DNA of 64,000 bases, taken from Bradyrhizobium sp. ORS 278. Its GTDB lineage: Bacteria; Pseudomonadota; Alphaproteobacteria; Rhizobiales; Xanthobacteraceae. The notes beneath the pieces were generated by a model that saw nothing but the letters and a program-made list of their open reading frames with translations, did no database searches and was not told the DNA's origin. The DNA lies in assembly GCF_000026145.1 (NCBI RefSeq), contig NC_009445.1, positions 2,294,001 through 2,358,000 of the forward strand, written 5' to 3'. Of this stretch, positions 62,601 to 64,000 are shown one piece after another (within the stretch, counting starts at the first letter, position 1; each line of letters starts with the position of its first letter). A program made the position numbers and the translations under genes.

Positions 62601-64000
62601 TGCCAGCCAGCTCAACGCCTTCGGCTTCGAGAGTCTGCTGATCGGTGGCCAGCGCAGCTCGACCACGGGCGGCACACTGATCACGGCCACCGCATCCAAA
62701 GTGCTCGTCGACACGCACGGCGACATGTTCAGCACTCCGGAGATCATCCTCGTCGCGACCCCGAGCGCCGGCGCTTACCAGTCATTGACCGTCACGCCCG
62801 ACACCGGTGCGAACATCCAGGTCCGCGAGACCACGCTGTCGCAGGACATGACCAGCGGCGAGGTCACCGTCGGCGCTGGCAGCGTCATCCAGGCCACCGG
62901 CATGGTCCATCCGGGGGCCGGCCGAAACTTCTATTTCGGCTCCCCCGCCGGCAACGTCACGGCCCAGGACGTAGCCGCGGCGCTGGGCGGCACGCTCGAT
63001 GCGAGCGGCACCGCCATTACCGGCGTCGATCTCGGGCAACTCGGCTATGTGGTCAAGAATGCGGCCGGCGACACCGTCGCGACCAATCCAAGCACGCTGT
63101 CGGCCTCGGCGCTGGCGACGCTCAACCAATACCGCGCACAGGCCGGCGCGCTGTTCGTCGCCAGCGGCGACAGCAGTCTGAGCATCAAGACGGGGCCGAG
63201 CGCCACACCGCTCAGCGTGCAATTTGTCACCAGCAAGGGCGGCAACGTCGTGGGCACGGTGAGTGGAGCTGCGACCGCGGTTGCGGATCTCGGACGGGTG
63301 ATCCTCGCGCCCGGTGCCAACATCACGGCCAAGGCGCTGACCATGCAGGGGTCGGCGTCGAAGCAGGCGATCGTGATCAACACCGCCGATCTGCATCTCG
63401 GGCAGCTCAACCTGGTCGGCCGCACCGTGGCGATCGGCTCACCGACGCCGGTCACCGACCGCAGCATCGCGCTCTACAACTATCAGTTTGCCGACGTCGG
63501 AGCGTTGGCGCTCAAATCGCTCTCGCGAGAGATCACGGTGTTCGGTGACTTCAACTCCGGTCAGTCGATCATCGATCTTTCGCTAGACGCCGGAGCGCTC
63601 GTGCGCGCCGACGGTACCGGAGACGCGACGATCTCCAGCCGCGGCACCTTGACCCTATCAAATTCCGGAGCTGCCAGCACGACGCCGGCTGCCGCGATAA
63701 ATGCGGGAACGCTGGGTCTCAATGCCAAGACACTGGTCCTCGCCGGCGGCGGAACTCAAAATCAGATCGGCTACTCCGCCGTGAACATCTCCACTCTCGA
63801 TCGCGTGATCATCACCGGTCCCGGAACGCTCGATCTCGGCGCGGCCAATCTCACTGTTGGAACGACCGGCATCCTGGTGAATGCGGCTACCGGCGCCAAC
63901 AGCAAGTCCTATGCGATCACTACGGCCGGCGCGGTCGACATCACCAACAGCTTCACGCGCGACGGCATTGCGGATCGGCCGGCCGACAGCGCCGAGACCG
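56683..64000 (+). CDS. Giant filamentous-haemagglutinin-type exoprotein, partial
   Basis: An uninterrupted frame of 2,439 codons runs off the right edge. A signal peptide (GPIFLSGVSVLVLTLLDAGA, cut near ADA|ASL) is followed by an Ala/Gln-rich helix (residues about 45-100). The haemagglutination-activity (TPS) domain is at residues about 145-250: TIDIQQTQQKALLYWDSFNV and INAKGAVYVINSNGIIFGAG. The rest is a long beta-helix with repeated G-x-x-[IV]-[DN]-[VI]-[SA]-G turns (for example near 58750, 59307, 60649, 61831). It should be a secreted adhesin or matrix protein. No TpsB pore is visible; a type II route is possible. Confidence 0.9.
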   Translation, partial: MFDHAVPPRRSRIGRLGPIFLSGVSVLVLTLLDAGADAASLKSLSSAVAPTDAAQQAAITAAQQAAAASAQAQTSLARASAALAGMRKLQQDAAAAARGSSTVPNGLTPNGLMPYGGTKDDPLAGIKLDPGKWVGANGPTQTTTGSQTTIDIQQTQQKALLYWDSFNVGANTTVNFRQASADWIAFNRVASMVAPSSLLASRIDGNINAKGAVYVINSNGIIFGAGSQVNVHTLIASSLDIGPLGKSLGDRDDYFKNTGIANLNSFSFYDPGSGGDKLSTAVAGDVVVERGAKITANSAPELRTSTTDKQADAANAVSALGKVFLFGANVTNSGAIEAPTGQVAMVSARTVDLVPNGFSVLSKNVLGTESTTGAALPFRGIEFSVTPFSSKYNSSSGYPESSYLTGTGVVTHDGLISAPGGIVMMTGNSVVVDNPRDGAGNALTDGAGRAIQGVLSADTALDFNSFVMLRAATNVTLNGIISSLPYDDGASPLPQGGAAGSSVQAFKPAYVEMTAQTAVTVGSSGLISAPSAEVALRAVNFATADRLTTTGIDYRQFSPGIASADTTSSTPSLPRTILLAPGAVVDVAGLSNVTLPASYNFIRFAPRAEFADMPLQRDGILYGKDLVIDIRDKGTRSDGTSWVGTPVADASGYVANVGRSIYQSMTAGGKVSLQTDLGGQAGLVQTAGSVINVSGGSVKFEAGWVPATRLLGADGRIYSMAKADPNMTYVGIFGQFTVNHARWGITETWSLGTQSYSPGYTDGQTAGSVTVSTAIPQLQGTIYFGSTAGERQIANADFPYQGALTLTTPSTVQIGATASANYVTASAYTTLLSPETLSGYGLSKLSITANDLVVSRGSTLNLAPGGSFTVAAGGAIDISGTVSAAGGSIDLSTDRPSAATSTSFGAFFKSPTDKAGTAISANIYVEGSLDVSGRFVNDSGGGNRTGAAYIDGGSISIRTSLASKGVTQVDKTGSIILAPGSLLDVSSGGYVSAQGRPKQASSGTLAGKAGSIALSTYLGTWNSISDPKEPLQPTSGTLGTIQLDGSLRGYGFERNGSLSLSSIDTIRIGGALQAGEISGLKIGGVASTLPVELLTNGGFGSYTIASVTDGWTGPANTGATAQVIVSAGVGLTLQQRNLDSAADYTGVATGTKLGQGTPALTLLPGDQRQATNLTLRADNILLDSGSTVIADAKANVTLGNINYKQRYTDSKDVSTFSTPPAKTVELRGAIVSHGGNVFVNALNTHLSSGAQIDVSGSFVANSYFGQVSGPLTSGSYIRGGSFEVEAGELKLTTLGTATAGNQYDIWAYAAPSGANYLVSDVGAQVDVSGAAGSVQVRGARGTTAPSVWSWSDAGTVKVDVTGYAWGGSFTAVGGRFVGTDGQLRGETRANNGTVVLGGGAIVLAQDAGETLAALGRFNAGGAPAALYTSVDQLTGFDNVYLYAGAGQGGAARVFTDWSGTTNLYGYSKPSYSQLSISSNLNWNVANRLHIAAGQITTNGTFDTRLVASYVELTGGDGTTAKGANTLTISANTIDVEGAAFSGFGLVNLMSSGDMRLSTPKVVNGVPGSTDASSFAGSLNSSGNLKLSAQRIYPLSAVNFTINTQGDVTFAAPAGSSTQIPLAAGGSINVVAQTVTQGGNLFAPLGQITLGQTGTTRSVTLAPGSLTSVSLADTVVPFGATLDSKGWYYNLSTATLTAPSEKGLKLAGDVIAVTRGSTIDVSGGGDLQAAEWVQGKGGSRDTLTTTPLGQIVYALVPSSSAAVAAYDIHFATARSLDNGKTALAGDTTPLAGAQITVDGGNGIPAGTYTLYPAHYATLPGAYRVVSYGSNLGRNIASGTALPDGTVLVTGNTTQSTAPGKLSSGQDLFAVQTNTVWRKYSEYQFSRANSYFTQQATKNNIAVPPPLPMDAGRLQVWAQTNIDLSGLALAAPGRDDNGNVGRGSELDISTSQAIAVVGHGQYAGGDAPAGYLALDASQLNAFGFESLLIGGQRSSTTGGTLITATASKVLVDTHGDMFSTPEIILVATPSAGAYQSLTVTPDTGANIQVRETTLSQDMTSGEVTVGAGSVIQATGMVHPGAGRNFYFGSPAGNVTAQDVAAALGGTLDASGTAITGVDLGQLGYVVKNAAGDTVATNPSTLSASALATLNQYRAQAGALFVASGDSSLSIKTGPSATPLSVQFVTSKGGNVVGTVSGAATAVADLGRVILAPGANITAKALTMQGSASKQAIVINTADLHLGQLNLVGRTVAIGSPTPVTDRSIALYNYQFADVGALALKSLSREITVFGDFNSGQSIIDLSLDAGALVRADGTGDATISSRGTLTLSNSGAASTTPAAAINAGTLGLNAKTLVLAGGGTQNQIGYSAVNISTLDRVIITGPGTLDLGAANLTVGTTGILVNAATGANSKSYAITTAGAVDITNSFTRDGIADRPADSAET

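Noticed and set aside
1..64000. CRISPR arrays, rRNA genes, intact insertion sequences or prophage
   Set aside because: No regularly spaced repeats, transposase or integrase genes, or rRNA sequences were seen.

Overview
The window looks like chromosome of a Bradyrhizobium-type alphaproteobacterium (Nitrobacteraceae). The evidence is high GC, strong GC-rich third positions, a BJP-1-like subclass B3 metallo-beta-lactamase, a BTLCP-type cysteine protease, Hint-domain proteins, and several palindromic intergenic repeats of the style common in Bradyrhizobium. The genus call is inference from protein and repeat recognition; no 16S rRNA gene is present.

Bases 1-19,630 are mainly conserved core genes: an RNA methyltransferase cut by the left edge, tlyA, a nucleoside deoxyribosyltransferase-like gene, dxs, xseB, a deacetylase-like gene, a periplasmic 5'-nucleotidase, a B3 metallo-beta-lactamase, a sarcosine/N-methyltryptophan oxidase, an enoyl-CoA hydratase, a manganese catalase-DUF892 fusion, small unknown genes, an acyl-CoA dehydrogenase and tRNA-Gln(TTG). 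Dispersed palindromic repeats sit between them, and there is a decayed autotransporter end near 14.2-14.5 kb.

From the tRNA to about 28 kb the content becomes accessory: a TIR-WD40 gene broken by one base in a G run, a secreted GH39-like hydrolase, gmd and fcl for GDP-L-fucose, and two tandem twin-arginine-exported Hint proteins. From 28 to 34.5 kb there is a LapG-like protease, a Sel1 protein and part of a type II secretion system: gspD on one strand, gspHIJK on the other.

Bases 34.5-53.3 kb are an exopolysaccharide locus: polymerase, flippase, glycosyltransferases, methyltransferases, an SGNH plus MBOAT O-acetylation pair, a carbamoyltransferase, a GMC oxidoreductase and aldo/keto reductase pair, a beta-helix glycan-active protein and a parvulin isomerase. 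The initiating glycosyltransferase and Wza/Wzc export proteins are not in the window.

The right end holds a secreted PstS-like protein, a GspN/GspC-like protein, and the first 2,439 codons of a giant filamentous-haemagglutinin-type exoprotein that runs past the window. Inference: the fucose genes, polymer genes, T2SS parts and large exoprotein form one cell-surface/biofilm region. An AT-rich motif around TATCATAA and a second element, ATGTAAC, recur in its promoter regions and suggest shared regulation.
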